DNA from: Phytophthora quininea
Lineage: Eukaryota; Oomycota; Peronosporomycetes; Peronosporales; Peronosporaceae
Assembly (NCBI GenBank): GCA_011947345.1
Contig: JAAVTG010000550.1
Span: 124,001-188,000 of the forward strand
DNA: 64,000 nucleotides
Direction: 5' to 3'
Below, one piece after another: positions 39,605 through 50,995 of the stretch. Positions within the stretch are counted from its first letter, which is position 1; each line of letters opens with the position of its first letter. Made by a program: the position numbers and the translations under genes. The notes beneath the pieces were generated by a model that saw only the letters and a list, made by a program, of their open reading frames with translations, was not told where the DNA came from and did no database searches.

Positions 39605-42154
39605 TTAATGTTGTGCTATAGCTTTCTTGCTTGACTCCAATCTGTCCGCCAGCTCCATGACTTCGAAGTATTGACGCGCTTGCAGTTCTCCTTCAACAGC
39701 GTATGTGCTCAGTCGTCCTCGCTGTGGACCAGCTACTCGGTTTAGCGTACTGAAATCCCCTTCCACAGTATGAGTTCCTGGAGCAATACTTGCGAGGCCA
39801 ACAGCAAATTCGGTGAGCGCTCCAAATTCACCACAAGGGTCGACTTTAGCCCACGCGTCTTCAAGCGACAGATCACCTTGATCCTTCACCTTTCTGCAAA
39901 CATCACTCTTTAGCTTGTATTCGTGGATCAGGTTCTTGCGCTGGCTCCAGATCTCCTCGGTCGCCGATTCACCTAGGTGCTCTCGCAATTTTGCTGAATG
40001 AGCGATCAGCAGACGACGGAACGCTCCATCCGTACACTTCACAATGTCAATCGGTCTCGTTGGAGGCGCATCGCGGGTCTCTGCTGCAATATCGAGCTTG
40101 ATATCGGCAATTCCGTCGATCATCACGGTCAGAGCTGTAGTAACAGCTTCCACCAAGCCTTGCTGACTCGTTGATTGCTGGGATTCAGTCGGTTCATCTA
40201 CTTCATTGAGTTGTGGCATGTCTTCGTCCTCGTGGGAACTCGGGGTATCTTCGTCTACCATGTCCGCCAGATGCGCTAAAACTTCCAAAGCCTCTTCGCC
40301 GTCTTGATGCTTGTGGATGTTTGGTTGGTCCAGAGCCATGCCAGCGATACCCACTTCAGCTCCTTGACGACATGTATGAGCATTATGTTGTCCCGCAATC
40401 TTGTCGAATAGGTCTTTAGAGTGAAGGCAGCACCACTGCAAGTGATCAGAGACCTTTGCTGAATCGACAGTCGGCGCACCTTCGTCATTCGAATCGCTTT
40501 CAAATTTCAACGCCAGCGATAAGTGGAGTTCGTCCAGAGCAGCGTATTGTTCGCGCATAGTAACCGTCTTATACTGCAGCTTGCGAAAGCAGGCGCGGAT
40601 CTTCTCGCTCAACTTGCAGACCACAAATAAGCATAACCACCATGCGTCACTCGATTTCGTGTAAGCCTTTTCGTCTTGGACAATCCCAAGACGAACGTAG
40701 TTCTTCAGCAGAAAGTGGCATGCATCGTGGATCGACTCCCAACGTGTCGGCGAGTATGTAGGACACAGACCCACCGTTAATCTCACGCTCTCATGTTTTC
40801 GAGTAAATGAGATTTCAGAACCGAGCCTGGAGCGGAAATTGACGTTGCGGTCAAGGACCCGAAGGAACTCGTTAACAACCAGGTTGAGCTGGTGACTTCC
40901 ACACCAGTTGATGACTACGGATGTGTTACCAACAAGCTGAGCTGCATTTCGAAGTCTGGTTGAAAATCCCCGGTGGCGGCCTAACATGTTGGCCGCACCA
41001 TCGCTCGATACACCAAGTAGATTTGGCATCAAATTTTTGCCTCCGATATCTTCTAGCAGCCCAAGTACTAGTTGAGCAAAATTGGCGCCAGTATGACCGA
41101 GTTGCCCCAGCGGAACGGCGAGCAGATGGACGTTGTGGACGCCCCCAAAGTCCAAATGAAACTCTAACATCCAGGTAGCCTTCACGTCGGTGAGTTGCTG
41201 CATCGACCAGGATCGAGAAACCCCAGGTGTTGTTGAGAAGGAACCGAATCGCTGTCAAATTCAGAGCCACCACGAAGCGGACTTGTCGGCCGATGACATT
41301 GCGGTCTGGAGATCCGAGTTTCATGTTGCCCAAAACCGTGCCAAACTCGAAAAACATCTTTTCGGTAGCGCGAAAACTCACACCTGCCCTGATACAGCGC
41401 AGCACAGTTTCGAATTGTTCGCGGTTGCTAATGAACAGAACACAAACGTCCCTCGTTGTCTCCACAAAGTCTCTCGCCATCGTCACCTCTCCGATGGTTG
41501 CATCCACTTGAACCAAACCAACTCCTCCATCATCGCTGTTGCAGAAGAAACGGCGAATGATGCTGACAATCCCGGAGGAACCTCAAAGTCGAAGGCAGGT
41601 AAAGCTGGTAGAAAATGTTCTATCATCTTTGGGAGAAAGAACTGCACACGTGCGCTTACGTCTTGAAGGGCTTGGAAGGCTTCCCATTTACGAGGATGTT
41701 GACTCTCCATATGCGCTGTGATGTGGTCTCGCCGAAACGATGTAAAGATCTGAGCTTTCGATTTCTTTTTCCGCTGCTTCTTGTTCAGAAGTGACCCAAA
41801 AGCCGAAGACTTCGATTTGTCCTCATCTTCACGCCCAAATGCAGTACAAAACTGGCAGATGGCCTCAATAACTTCAAAATCTTTGTAGCTGAAGGGGCGT
41901 ATCCCCAGTTCGTTGACATACTTCGGCAACCAGTGTTGCCGTGGCGCTTTCTTTTTCTCGATCGTGCATCGCAACACCTCGTTGACGCTACGCCGAGTGG
42001 AAGAAACACGGTTCTGCTTGGACTTGTAGGGACGTTTCCCTTTGGGGGTGAGTGGCGCGCCATCCGAGGCAGCGTAACGACTCCTTCTCGATTCTGGATG
42101 CACGGTAAAACGGATAATGAACGTTGACAATGGACAACAGGACGAATGTGGCAT
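39605..42154 (-). pseudogene. BED/hAT transposase, two frameshifts
   Basis: About 850 codons in three frames. The N-terminus is basic with a BED-like segment (C-Q-F-C ... H-I-T-A-H-M-E-S-Q-H). After a frame change near 41,530 comes a linker, and after another near 41,200 the catalytic region: S-S-D-G-A-A-N-M-L-G, N-W-C-G-S-H-Q-L-N-L-V, S-P-T-R-W-E-S-I-H. The C-terminus has A-P-G-T-H-T-V-E-G-D-F-S-T-L-N-R, an unusual dimerisation block, and a Glu/Ser-rich insert lies in the middle. The stop is at 39,605. The gene fits inside the terminal repeats. With only two indels it may have been active recently. Confidence 0.88.
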
Positions 42155-42180
42155 GCTACAGACAACAATGATTCATGTTA

Positions 42181-42281
42181 GTAGTTCATACTAATGGCGT
42201 TAGCTACGTTGGAAGTAGCTCATACTAATGGCGTTAGCTACGTTGGAAGTGGCTCATACTAATGGCGTTAGCTATCTGGAA
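42181..42281 (+). repeat. 34-bp tandem repeat, three units
   Basis: Units start at 42,181, 42,215 and 42,249 and share CATACTAATGGCGTTAGCTA. They lie inside the hAT element, upstream of its transposase, a typical place for transposase-binding subterminal repeats. Confidence 0.85.
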
Positions 42282-42417
42282 GTAACAGCAATTGTAGCCT
42301 GGAGAGCTCCTTCAACAGCCTTGAATCCGAGCGGCAAAATGGGCACTCCTGGAGAGTTTCAAAAGGGTTTTTGGCTTTTTATGTGCAAAATGCCCCGATA
42401 GAGCATGCCTGCAAATT

Positions 42418-42992
42418 CTACACTCCTTTGCTCTTCTTGTAGTAGGGTTTCTGTCCGCAGGCTTTGCCTCCTGCTGGGAGATAGTGGCAGTAGTCTGTTT
42501 TTCCGCAGCTTGTTCCTTTGTGGCAGGTTTTGGCTCCACTGGCGTCGTCGACTGTGTCTGGAGGTGCACAGATGCAGCTTCGGCCTGCTCCATGCAAGCA
42601 GAGACACTGGAAGTCTCTTTTGCAGACTGGGGCGTCTCCAATCTTGCGATGGAGCTCCGCCATAGGGTCGCAATTGGCCCAGGGACGTACCGCTGTCTCC
42701 TCGATCTGGTACGGATTGTCCTGCATGTTTTCAGGATCGTAGACCAGGCAGGACGGCGCGAAGGCGTCCATTTCATGGCCCACTTCCATCCTGCAGACAA
42801 AGTCCTTGGACGAGCACATGGGTTTGACGTTGTTGACAGCGTTGCAGGCCTCTCCGTCCTGCACGACTTGAACAAAGTAGTGGGGGACGACGCAGCCTTC
42901 ACGGAGAGCTGGACGGAGGTCTGGAAGGCCCCAGGGCAGTACAGAGGCAGCGTCAAGAGCAGCAGAGCTGACGGTCGCAGCATGGTGATCAT
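42418..42992 (-). pseudogene. Secreted 14-cysteine protein (PPD family), third type, copy 1
   Basis: The ATG at 42,992 (or 42,983) opens a signal peptide with core A-L-L-L-L-T-L-P-L. The mature part (F-V-Q-V-V-Q-D-G-E-A-C onward) is one base out of frame, with a G5 run (42,882-42,886; C5 in sense) at the switch. The mature frame is otherwise intact to 42,418. It has 14 cysteines, the core F-Q-C-L-C-L-H-G-A-G-R-S-C-I-C-A-P-P-D and a K-K-S-K-G-V tail. The copy at 62 kb has the same break. Its stop codon overlaps the hAT target duplication. It may be a pseudogene, a homopolymer error or, least likely, recoding. Confidence 0.78.
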
Positions 42993-43281
42993 GGTTCGCA
43001 AACTGGGACAGAGGTTTTGGGGCAATGGGCTTTTTCGATTCTTTGCCCTGCCCACCCATCTCAATATTTGGGCTGTATCCATCTGGCACCTATCTTGCAG
43101 TAATTAGTAATACGACGCACACAGAGCGGAAATCCCAATCCCACCCACCCATGAGCGTTATCACACCCACCCACTTCATTTTCAAAATGTGTTTTTTAGG
43201 GGCGTGGGGAACAAGAAAAAGCATACGATTGGATAAAACCAACAGAGAACTGCAAATTGCTCTGACGATAACACAATACTG

Positions 43282-43572
43282 TTGTGGTTCAAGCATCGCG
43301 TTGATGCCATTGCAACAAGCTGCTTGCTCACGGCACTGGAGCGCAAGCGCCGCTTGAAACAGTTTGCTGTCGCTGCTTACTATCTGCTGGGCTCGGGCAT
43401 GGAGGAGCGACAGCCCGCGAAGCAGGTGCCTACTCGACTGCAACAACTTCCAGTGAGCCATTTCGCGGTGTCCACTTTCGATTTTGCACCATCGGAAGAT
43501 CCTTGGCCAAAGAAGATGTGGGGCGTTGGACTGGGTATTATTGTGGCACATAACCCGCAGCACTGGAGGTAA
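43282..43572 (+). CDS. Hypothetical ORF ending in an HA-type unit
   Basis: The 96-residue frame starts with an unrecognised helical part (K-H-R-V-D-A-I-A-T-S-C-L-L) and runs into S-E-D-P-W-P-K-K-M-W-G-V-G-L-G, the HA pattern. An initiator-like TTCATTTTCAAAAT lies about 100 bp upstream. The inverted copy is at 61,546-61,836. It is probably a fusion created at the duplication breakpoint (43,489). Confidence 0.35.
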   Translation: MWFKHRVDAIATSCLLTALERKRRLKQFAVAAYYLLGSGMEERQPAKQVPTRLQQLPVSHFAVSTFDFAPSEDPWPKKMWGVGLGIIVAHNPQHWR

Positions 43573-44482
43573 ACACGCTTGGAATTGTGGAAGCGGAGTC
43601 GAGTCCCACCCAGTCACCGCAGCTGAGTCTCCTCTCAGCGTTTGCGGTCATGGTTCACTGCATACAAAATAATAGTGTGCGCCGTGTCGCACTCGATGCA
43701 TTGCTGGATGATGTCGAGGATTGAACCCGACTGAAAAAGTCATTTGAGGAGAAGTACTTTGACTCTCAGCAAGCTCTTCTGGCCACACAGCGGGAGTTGA
43801 CCTGTTCTCAACAACTTATGCAATCCAAAGTGGCAGAATTCAAAGCAAGTGTTCAAGTATTGAATGAGAAACAGCTCCACCTCGAGGAGGACATAGCTTC
43901 TCAAATGCTGGAGCGACTAGCAACTCCTCGAGACTGTTGGGGGTTGGAAGCAGAGCTTACAAAAGCCATCGAGCGAGAAGAATCCCTCAAGAGAACACTA
44001 ACTACACGAGATCACGAGCTAATGGAGCTTCGACGAGATTGTGCGACGCTCAGGTCTGAAAACGATTGCTTGCGCGGTCAATACCATTGTCTATTGGTGA
44101 ATCAAGAACATCTAGTAAACAATCTCCATGCACAAGAGCGGGAGTACGCATTACATGTTGAGCGCTCTGCGATGCATGTTGAGGATCTCTTTGCTGAACG
44201 ACGACGATTTGAGATGCTAAAGAAGCGTGAGGTTAGCGACATTCCGCAACAGTACCAAGACAAAATCTCGGCCTCAACTTTACGAATGACTGCGGTAATT
44301 GACGCGAAATCCCTAGAGATCTCCCTAGAGATCGAGAGATTCATTCTAAAGCTGCGAAAGGAGAAGAAGCTTCACGATGAGAAATGCGCCGCGTTCCAAG
44401 CTGGCATCGATAGAGTCAAGGGTGAGTTGGAAGCATACACGAAGCAACACTCAGTTTCTAACGCTGGATGGGTGGTAAAAGA

Positions 44483-44681
44483 ACTAACAAATGGAAGGGC
44501 TCTTGATCGTTGCAGAATGAAAAGTGACCATTGTGATGAAAGCGTGCAGAGCATGCCTTCCTAACCTAGCACCTACAGAAGCACTGTTCTAGAACTCTGG
44601 AAGCTTCGATATCAACACTCTTGTCTTGCGAGTTGCCTTGTACTGTCTGCGACAGAGCAGATCAGCGGCAAATCCTCAACA
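44483..44681 (-). repeat. Copia 3' LTR
   Basis: 199 bp. On the coding strand it starts TGTTGAGGATTTGCC and ends TTTGTTAGT. Confidence 0.93.
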
Positions 44682-44687
44682 CTCCCC

Positions 44688-47600
44688 TCAACTCGCATGC
44701 TCCTTGATCCCGCTTGCTTCGCGCAATTTCACTAGCTGAGGTGTCGGAATAGGTTTAGTCAGGTAGTCCGCGAGTTGGTCTTCTGAAGCCACGTGCTGTA
44801 GTGAGATGGTGTTTGCCTCGACATGATCACGAATAAAGTGAGCTCGTAGATCGATGTGTTTCGCGCGCGGGGTGTATCCGTGGTTGGACGCGATGCTGAT
44901 CGCCGACTTGTTGTCAAGATAAACCATCGTTGGCTTCTCCACTTTGAAGCTCATCTCGAACAGCAGGTAACGTAGCCAAATTACCTCTTGCGTTGCCAAT
45001 GCGAGCGACATGTATTCAGCCTCGGCTGATGAGAGTGCAACAGTAGCCTGACGTTTGCTCTTGAATACAGCAGGTGCACCTCCAAGTAGCAACAGTACTC
45101 CAGACGTCGAGCGGCGCGTCAATTTGTCTCCGCCCCAGTTTGCGTCGGCAAAGGCTTCCAACACGAGATGCTTATCGCGGCGAAATTGAATTCCGAGCGT
45201 GGCTGTGCTCTTCAGGTAACGGAGAACTCGAATTGCAGCATTCCAATGAATCTCACGCGGGCTGTCCAAGAACTGGGACAGAATAGACAGAGCAACACTA
45301 ATATCCGGTCTCGTTGCGTTGGCCACGTGCAGCAAAGACCCAATGAGCTCTCGAAACTTAGTCTTGTCTTGGAGCATCTCATGTGAGTCATCTTGGGTGA
45401 GGTCTTGACCTAGAACTAGAGGATTGCGAACAGCATTGCAGCCTTGCTGACCGAACTTCTCTAGCAGTTTTGCGATAAACTGTGTCTGTCGAAGTAGCAG
45501 CTCCCCTTTTCAAGGTTGTACTGGATCTCAATGCCGAGGACGAATCGAGCATCACCAATTGACTTCACTGTGAATTGCGATCCCAATTCCGAACAAATAG
45601 CTTCAGCTTCTGCATCCGTCTTGCAGCCAATTAGCAGGTCATCCACTTAGAGGATAATGTATACTGGTGACTTGCCACTACGAACGAACAGACATGGATC
45701 AGCGCGACATTCACGAAAGCCCAATTTCTTGAACGCAGCACGGATTGTTTGGTACCAGACTGCAGCAGCTTGTTTTAGTCCGTACAGGCTGCGTCGTAGC
45801 TTGCACACCATCCCGGTCTTAGCTTGAATTCCTTCGGGTATCGCCATGTACACGACTTCTGTGAGATTCCCGTTCAGGAACGCCGTCTCAACGTCGAACT
45901 GCCGAATTCTCAGACCCTTGTGGCAGCACACGGACAAAAACACTCGAATCGTGTTCGTGCTTGCAACAGGAGAATACGTGTGGAAGTAGTCAATTCCATG
46001 CGTTTGGAGATATCCGAGTGCGACTAGCCGTGCTTTATAGCGCACAATCTCCCCTTCTCGTTGTACTTGTATGCAAAGACCCACTTCGAACCAATAACTT
46101 TCACTCCTCGCGGTCTCATGATCAAGTCCCAAGTGTGATTTCTGACGTGCGACCGAATCTCACCTCGAATAGCCTCCTTCCAGTACTTTGCCTCGGGGAA
46201 GCCATCGCTTCAGCATAGCTTTGAGGTACTTCAGCAGCAGAAAGAGCGATTTCATATTCATCAAGTCGGGGACGCTTGCTTTCAGGTTCACCAGTATCGT
46301 TGTCAGCTCTCGCCGAAGAAATCGAGTCAGGTTCACTAGTGAGCAGGCGAGTTTCACGTTCGTGTGTAGGAGCACTATCTTCATCTCCGTTTTTGAGTAG
46401 GCGTGGACGATCTCGCTGCGAAGCACTGGTACGACTAGTGACTCCAGAGAAAACAATGCGGCTTTCATGTTCACCATGAGGTACAATAGCTCGAGACGGT
46501 TCAACTCCATTAAGTAGAGGTTGTAGCACACTGCGGTCGGGAGTCGAATTGATTGCACTTGATAGTCGGGTCGAATGAGCTAGAGCGTCATCTGCGGCCA
46601 ACTGGTGTTCAGACTGCCGAGCTGTTGAATGAACCAATTCGTTGTGATGGAAGTTAGAACCTTGGAGCTCTTGCGGGTTCGTTCTCCCCCTTCCATCACA
46701 GCAGGTGCGTTCATCGCTGACGGTACGAGCGCCGTAGATTCACCTTCTTCATCGATTTCCATGTCGTCTGCAGCGTCAGGCTCCCCGACTTCCTCCATGA
46801 CCACATCATTTGTGCCACCTTCAGCATGTGCTCCTCCACTAGGCAGTTCCGGCAAGTCATCAAATTCAAACACAATCTGCTGGTCTACTGAGCCGGTCAA
46901 GTTTCCACCTTCAACACTCGTGTACAAGGATGGAGGACGCTCATCCAGTTTCACCGTGCGTGTCGTCACTAAGCGCTCTTCTTCACAATCCCAGACGCGA
47001 TACGCCTTGCTACCTTCAGCATAACCGAGAAAAATGCACCGGTGTGCCTTAGCATCAAGCTTCTTGCGCTTCACCTTCTCCACGAAAACATAACCACGAG
47101 AGCCGAAAACACGCAAATACTCCAACGACGGCTTGACACCACTGAGAACTTCAATCGGGCTAGTTCCAGGACGAGCGGTGTTCGGGATGCGATTCACAAC
47201 GTGTGCAGCCGTCATCAAGGCTTCTCCCCACCACTGTTTGTCTATCTGCATGTGGTATAGCATCGAGCGTGCCATCTCGGTGAGCGTGCGATTCATGCGC
47301 TCTGCTAACCCATTCTGTTGCGGTGAGTACGGAGCACTCGTCTGATGGATGATCCCTTCTTGTCTGCAGAACTCACTGAACCGCCTACTGGAGTATTCGC
47401 CACCATTGTCACTACGAATGCACTTAACACGCCGCTGGTACTGCGTCTTCACCAATGCTGTAAACTCCACGAATCGCTGAAAGACAAGGTTCTTTGACGC
47501 GATGAGGTACACTTGAACAAACCGAGAAAAGTCATCGATGAACGTGACAATGTACTGTGCTCCTCCCTTCGACTTGGGTTTCGACGGACCCATGACGTCA

Positions 47601-49050
47601 CTGTGCACAATCTCAAATGGAGCACTCGTCTTGATCACACTACCAGACTTGTGCGAGAACGGACTGGTCGACATTTTACCCTTCACACACCCTTCGCAAA
47701 CTCCGGAACCATCGCCATCACTGATCTTCAAGTCATCATACGCGGTACTTATCAACTTGAGTTTCTTGTCAGACACATGACCTAGTCGTGCATGCCATAC
47801 ACCACCACAGCGCTCGTATGAAGCGACTGCTTGATTCGCTTCTTCTTCCAGGGTACGTCCTACTTCCAGCGCGAACAACTTGCCAACGCGTGGAATTCTT
47901 GCAATCGTGCGGCCATCGAACGAAATTATAGCCTTGTTAGCTTGGAAATGCACCCCAACGCCCCTTGCGGTTAACGCAGGTATCGACATGAGCTTAAGAT
48001 CGAGCCTTGGCACAAACAACACATCCGTAAGCGTGACTTTCACTTCATCCTCCACGAGAAGCTTCACAGAACCAACCCCAGCTGCTCTCAGACGTTGCCC
48101 ATTCGCCACGGTGATATCAATCGGATCAGTTAACTCTCGAAAATCATCAAAGTCCGCTTGATCCCCGGACATGTGCGAACTAGCACCGCTATCCAAAATC
48201 CACACCACCTTGCCAGTCGTCGTTGTACTCGTAGCGGAGAATACATACTCGTCACTAGCACCTTCCTTCAAGCGTGGGCAGTCAGCTCTCTTGTGCCCAT
48301 GTTGCTTGCACTCAAAGCAAGTCCCGTTGAAGTCACTTCTCCCATTTCCGTTCCAGTGTCGACCGCTGCCTCCACGACCACCTCCACGACTGTATCCACC
48401 ACGACGCCCGTTTCCTCTTCCGCGGCCACGGTTTCCTTGTCCATGCACAGAGGCTCTAAATGCTTGTTCCTTGGCGTCTCTCTTCTGGATAACTTCAGCT
48501 TCACGGCGTAGCATCTCCTTCGTGTCGAGTAGCGTTACCTTCTCTTGCGCCTCGATGATACGAACCATCGTATCGTACTCCTGCGGTAAACTACCGAGCA
48601 GGATAACAACTTTTCGTCATCCGACAGTTTCTCGCCAACAGCAGCGAGTCGCGAGCACAGATCATCAAACCGTACGATGTGTGCCATCAAATCTTCACCC
48701 GAACCCAGCGTAAACTCATGCAACTGCTTCCTCAATTGAACGCGGTTGTGGAGCGACTGCTTCACGAAGAATGCCTTCAACGCCTCCCAGGCCTCCAGCG
48801 CCGTACTTGACTCTCGAATCATCGACTGGTACGTTGGACTTAGCATCTTAGCCACCACAGCCAAAGCCTTCATATCGGCGACTTTCCATTCCTCGGTCTC
48901 CCTGGGCGCTGCTTCTCCTGGCTTCATGGCGGCGACAATATGCTCTTGCAGCCCCTTCCTCGCTAATGCCATGCGGGCATTGAATTCCCAAAGAAAATAA
49001 TTCTCATCAGTGAGAATTTCGTTGGGGTTACTTGCCGTATTTGGGCTCAT
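44688..49050 (-). pseudogene. Copia Gag-Pol polyprotein, broken
   Basis: Order on the minus strand is Gag (N-E-I-L-T-D-E-N-Y-F-L-W), zinc knuckle C-F-E-C-x4-H-x4-C (about 48,300), protease L-D-S-G-A-S-S-H (about 48,190), integrase with H-S-D-V-M-G-P, R-S-D-N-G-G-E-Y and N-G-L-A-E-R-M-N, reverse transcriptase with Q-F-D-V-E-T-A-F-L-N-G, and RNase H with A-D-A-N-W and S-S-A-E-A-E-Y ending at 44,688. The catalytic Y-V-D-D is broken by TAA (45,647-45,649) exactly at the Tyr. Frame changes lie near 48,550, 46,600, 46,130 and 45,420. Integrase precedes RT, which identifies Copia rather than Gypsy. This copy cannot move itself. Confidence 0.93.
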
Positions 49051-49054
49051 AACC

Positions 49055-49253
49055 ACTAACAAATGGAAGGGCTCTTGATCAGTGCAGAATGAAAAGTGAC
49101 CATTGTGATGAAAGCGTGCAGAGCATGCCTTCCTAACCTAGCACCTACAGAAGCACTGTTCTAGAACTCTGGAAGCTTCGATATCAACACTCTTGTCTTG
49201 CGAGTTGCCTTGTACTGTCTGCGACAGAGCAGATCAGCGGCAAATCCTCAACA
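49055..49253 (-). repeat. Copia 5' LTR
   Basis: 199 bp, two bases different from the other LTR. The Gag ATG (49,050) lies inside the primer-binding region. Confidence 0.93.
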
Positions 49254-50473
49254 AAAGAGAGAGAACTGTGCACTCGCATCGAAGAACTCAGCGAAAACTG
49301 CAGCCAACAGGAAGCAACGTTGAAGGAAACAATTCAGAACCAGCTCGAGTCAAACAAACGACTAGTTGCCGCCAACAAAGCTCTGAAAGCTGGTGCAGCC
49401 CAGAAGGAAATGACAATCGAAAACCTGAAAAGCAGAACGGCAGTGCTGGAGTCAAAGGCAATCTCATTTGAAAAAGCGCGCTCACTGTACCATCCAGGAG
49501 AGGCGCAAGCGAGGTCTGGAAGACGAATCATCACGAGTTTCGTCGCAGTTGAACACACAGGTTCGTCTCATGGTCACAGAACTCGAAAATCTGGTCGCAG
49601 AGAACAAACAATTGCACCAGAAGCTCGCTGGTTGTACCTGTACGTGTAGTTGTAATGTAGCGAGAGGAAGCTTTTATCTTTGGACGGTAAATTGAAAAGC
49701 GCATTGATATTTACTTGCCTAAAGTTTGTTTTCCCACTTCTGCTGCTCTGTTGCAGCCAGTCAATTAAGAGTAAACCTGAGCTACCTCAATTAGCAAGTA
49801 AACTTGAATATGCATATCAACTCGACCTCGCTGAGGTCATGATCATTGAGTAAACCTCCATGACCTCAATGAGGTCGTAAACAAAGTTCAACTCCGTTAC
49901 AGTAGTCGGGACAGTATCCAAAAGCAAACAATTAGTACGTGAGTCGCATCCAACAACTCGAGCACGACAAGGAGGCAGTGGACAACAAGCGTCGCGATCT
50001 TCTCCTTGTGAACGCGAAGCTCATCCAGGAACAGAAGCAATTGCAAACCAGAAATGTGGCCTTACCCACGGAAGTCGATCAGTTGAAGGACTCTGTGAAC
50101 CATTGGTTACTGCAGCATGAAAGACAGAAGAAGAACAATCACATCTCAGGGTCTCGAGATGAACAACGCAGTCTCAGAGCCGAGGTTTCACAACAGGAAG
50201 TTGTCAACTTAACAACTACTTGTAGTACAAGTGAGTTCGTGGACGCAAGAGATTTCTTGGCGTCGCAATCGGCAGCTCAAGCAGCTCCGGAACCCCGTCC
50301 TAAGCGTCGACTCACACATGCTATGAAACGCAGTTTGGCAACAGAACGACAGAAAACAGACCAACCTTCAGAATGCCACCAGCAATGAACTGGTATCTCA
50401 TCGTAGTAAATTTATCTGCAAGAAGTTTGGAGGCGAGTGAACGGCGCTACTCTGCTCAGGGTCGAAGTTTACC

Positions 50474-50995
50474 TTACAAATAGTAAGGTTTTTGCTGGCA
50501 CGCCATCCCGCCAGCTTGAACGTAGTGGCAGTATTGGCCGACGAAGCAGGCAGTTTTACCGCATCTCACAGTAGCGCTGGCTTCGTTTACAAAGTCAGGA
50601 GGAACACACGAGCAGGAATTGTTGCCATGCAGACACATGCACTGAAAGTCACGCTTGCAAACGGGGGCATCTCCAGGCTTGCGGTTCTTCTCGGCAACAG
50701 GACTGCAGACTCCCCACGGGCTCACCGAGTTTTCCTCAGCCTCGTACGGGTTGTCCTGCATGTTGGACGGGTCGTACTCGATACACGACGGAGGCTCCAT
50801 GTACGCCTCGTGGCCGGGTTTCATGCGGCAGACAAAGTTCTTGGAAGCGCACATGGGCAGCGTCTTGTAGACATAGTTGCAGTCTTCACCGTTCTGGACG
50901 ACTTGGACGAACTTTTGAGGCGCAGGTTGTGCAGCTTGAGCGAGAACCGTCCCACAAGCGACGATGAGTCCGATGACAGGACGGACGAAGTGCAT
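50474..50995 (-). CDS. Secreted 14-cysteine protein (PPD family), copy B minus, intact
   Basis: 173-aa frame. The start at 50,995 gives a signal peptide (V-I-G-L-I-V-A-C-G-T-V-L-A-Q-A) and lies 56 bp from an initiator (reverse of 51,051-51,065, CCCACTTCGCAATTT). The mature part begins K-F-V-Q-V-V-Q-N-G-E-D-C and contains 14 cysteines with the core F-Q-C-M-C-L-H-G-N-N-S-C-S-C-V-P-P-D. It ends Q-K-P-Y-Y-L. Copy A is identical except for one lost T that breaks it. Probably apoplastic with up to seven disulfides; no family function is known to me. It lies head-to-head with the gene at 52,158. Confidence 0.87.
   Translation of the reverse strand: MHFVRPVIGLIVACGTVLAQAAQPAPQKFVQVVQNGEDCNYVYKTLPMCASKNFVCRMKPGHEAYMEPPSCIEYDPSNMQDNPYEAEENSVSPWGVCSPVAEKNRKPGDAPVCKRDFQCMCLHGNNSCSCVPPDFVNEASATVRCGKTACFVGQYCHYVQAGGMACQQKPYYL

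Larger units (their letters stand above)
39410..42419 (-). mobile_element. hAT transposon with 8-bp target duplication
   Basis: CAAATTCT at 39,410-39,417 and 42,412-42,419 brackets terminal repeats starting CAGGCATGCTC and sharing CGGGGCATTTTG further in. The element proper is 39,418-42,411 (2,994 bp). The duplicate block at 62.7 kb has AGAATTTTGCATAC without the element, an empty site. It carries one transposase gene on the minus strand and a triple 34-bp repeat upstream of it. Confidence 0.92.
42411..43663 (-). repeat. Inverted duplicate block (copy 1; partner 61,460-62,710)
   Basis: About 1.25 kb nearly identical to the reverse complement of 61,460-62,710. It holds the third cysteine-rich gene and the HA-tail ORF. 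Differences seen are a G4/G5 and an A5/A4 homopolymer and one G/A substitution. Confidence 0.9.
44478..49258 (-). mobile_element. Full-length Copia LTR retrotransposon, recent insertion
   Basis: Two 199-bp LTRs (44,483-44,681 and 49,055-49,253) differ at only two adjacent positions (44,509-44,510 versus 49,081-49,082). AAAGA duplicates the target on both sides (44,478-44,482 and 49,254-49,258). A primer-binding site TGGTTATGAGCCC lies directly inside the 5' LTR, and a polypurine tract GAGGGGAG abuts the 3' LTR. Empty versions of the site exist in block A (35,888) and in the inverted copy (53,900). A solo LTR of the family is at 3,476. Confidence 0.95.
43650..50388 (+). pseudogene. Coiled-coil protein gene, copy B, split by Copia
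   Basis: Same gene as 35,049-37,025. ATG at 43,650, with the same early TGA. In this copy the first part (43,797-44,482) lacks the 11-bp duplication and runs in frame to the Copia insertion. The continuation (49,254 onward) has a 2-base deletion (GAAAAAGCGC versus GAAAAAGAGCGC) that shifts the second part. The third part is 49,939-50,388. Without the insertion and the deletion, parts one and two would be one frame. Confidence 0.6.

Noticed and set aside
42181..42281. Possible CRISPR-like array
   Set aside because: Only three directly adjoining 34-bp units without spacers, inside a eukaryotic transposon.
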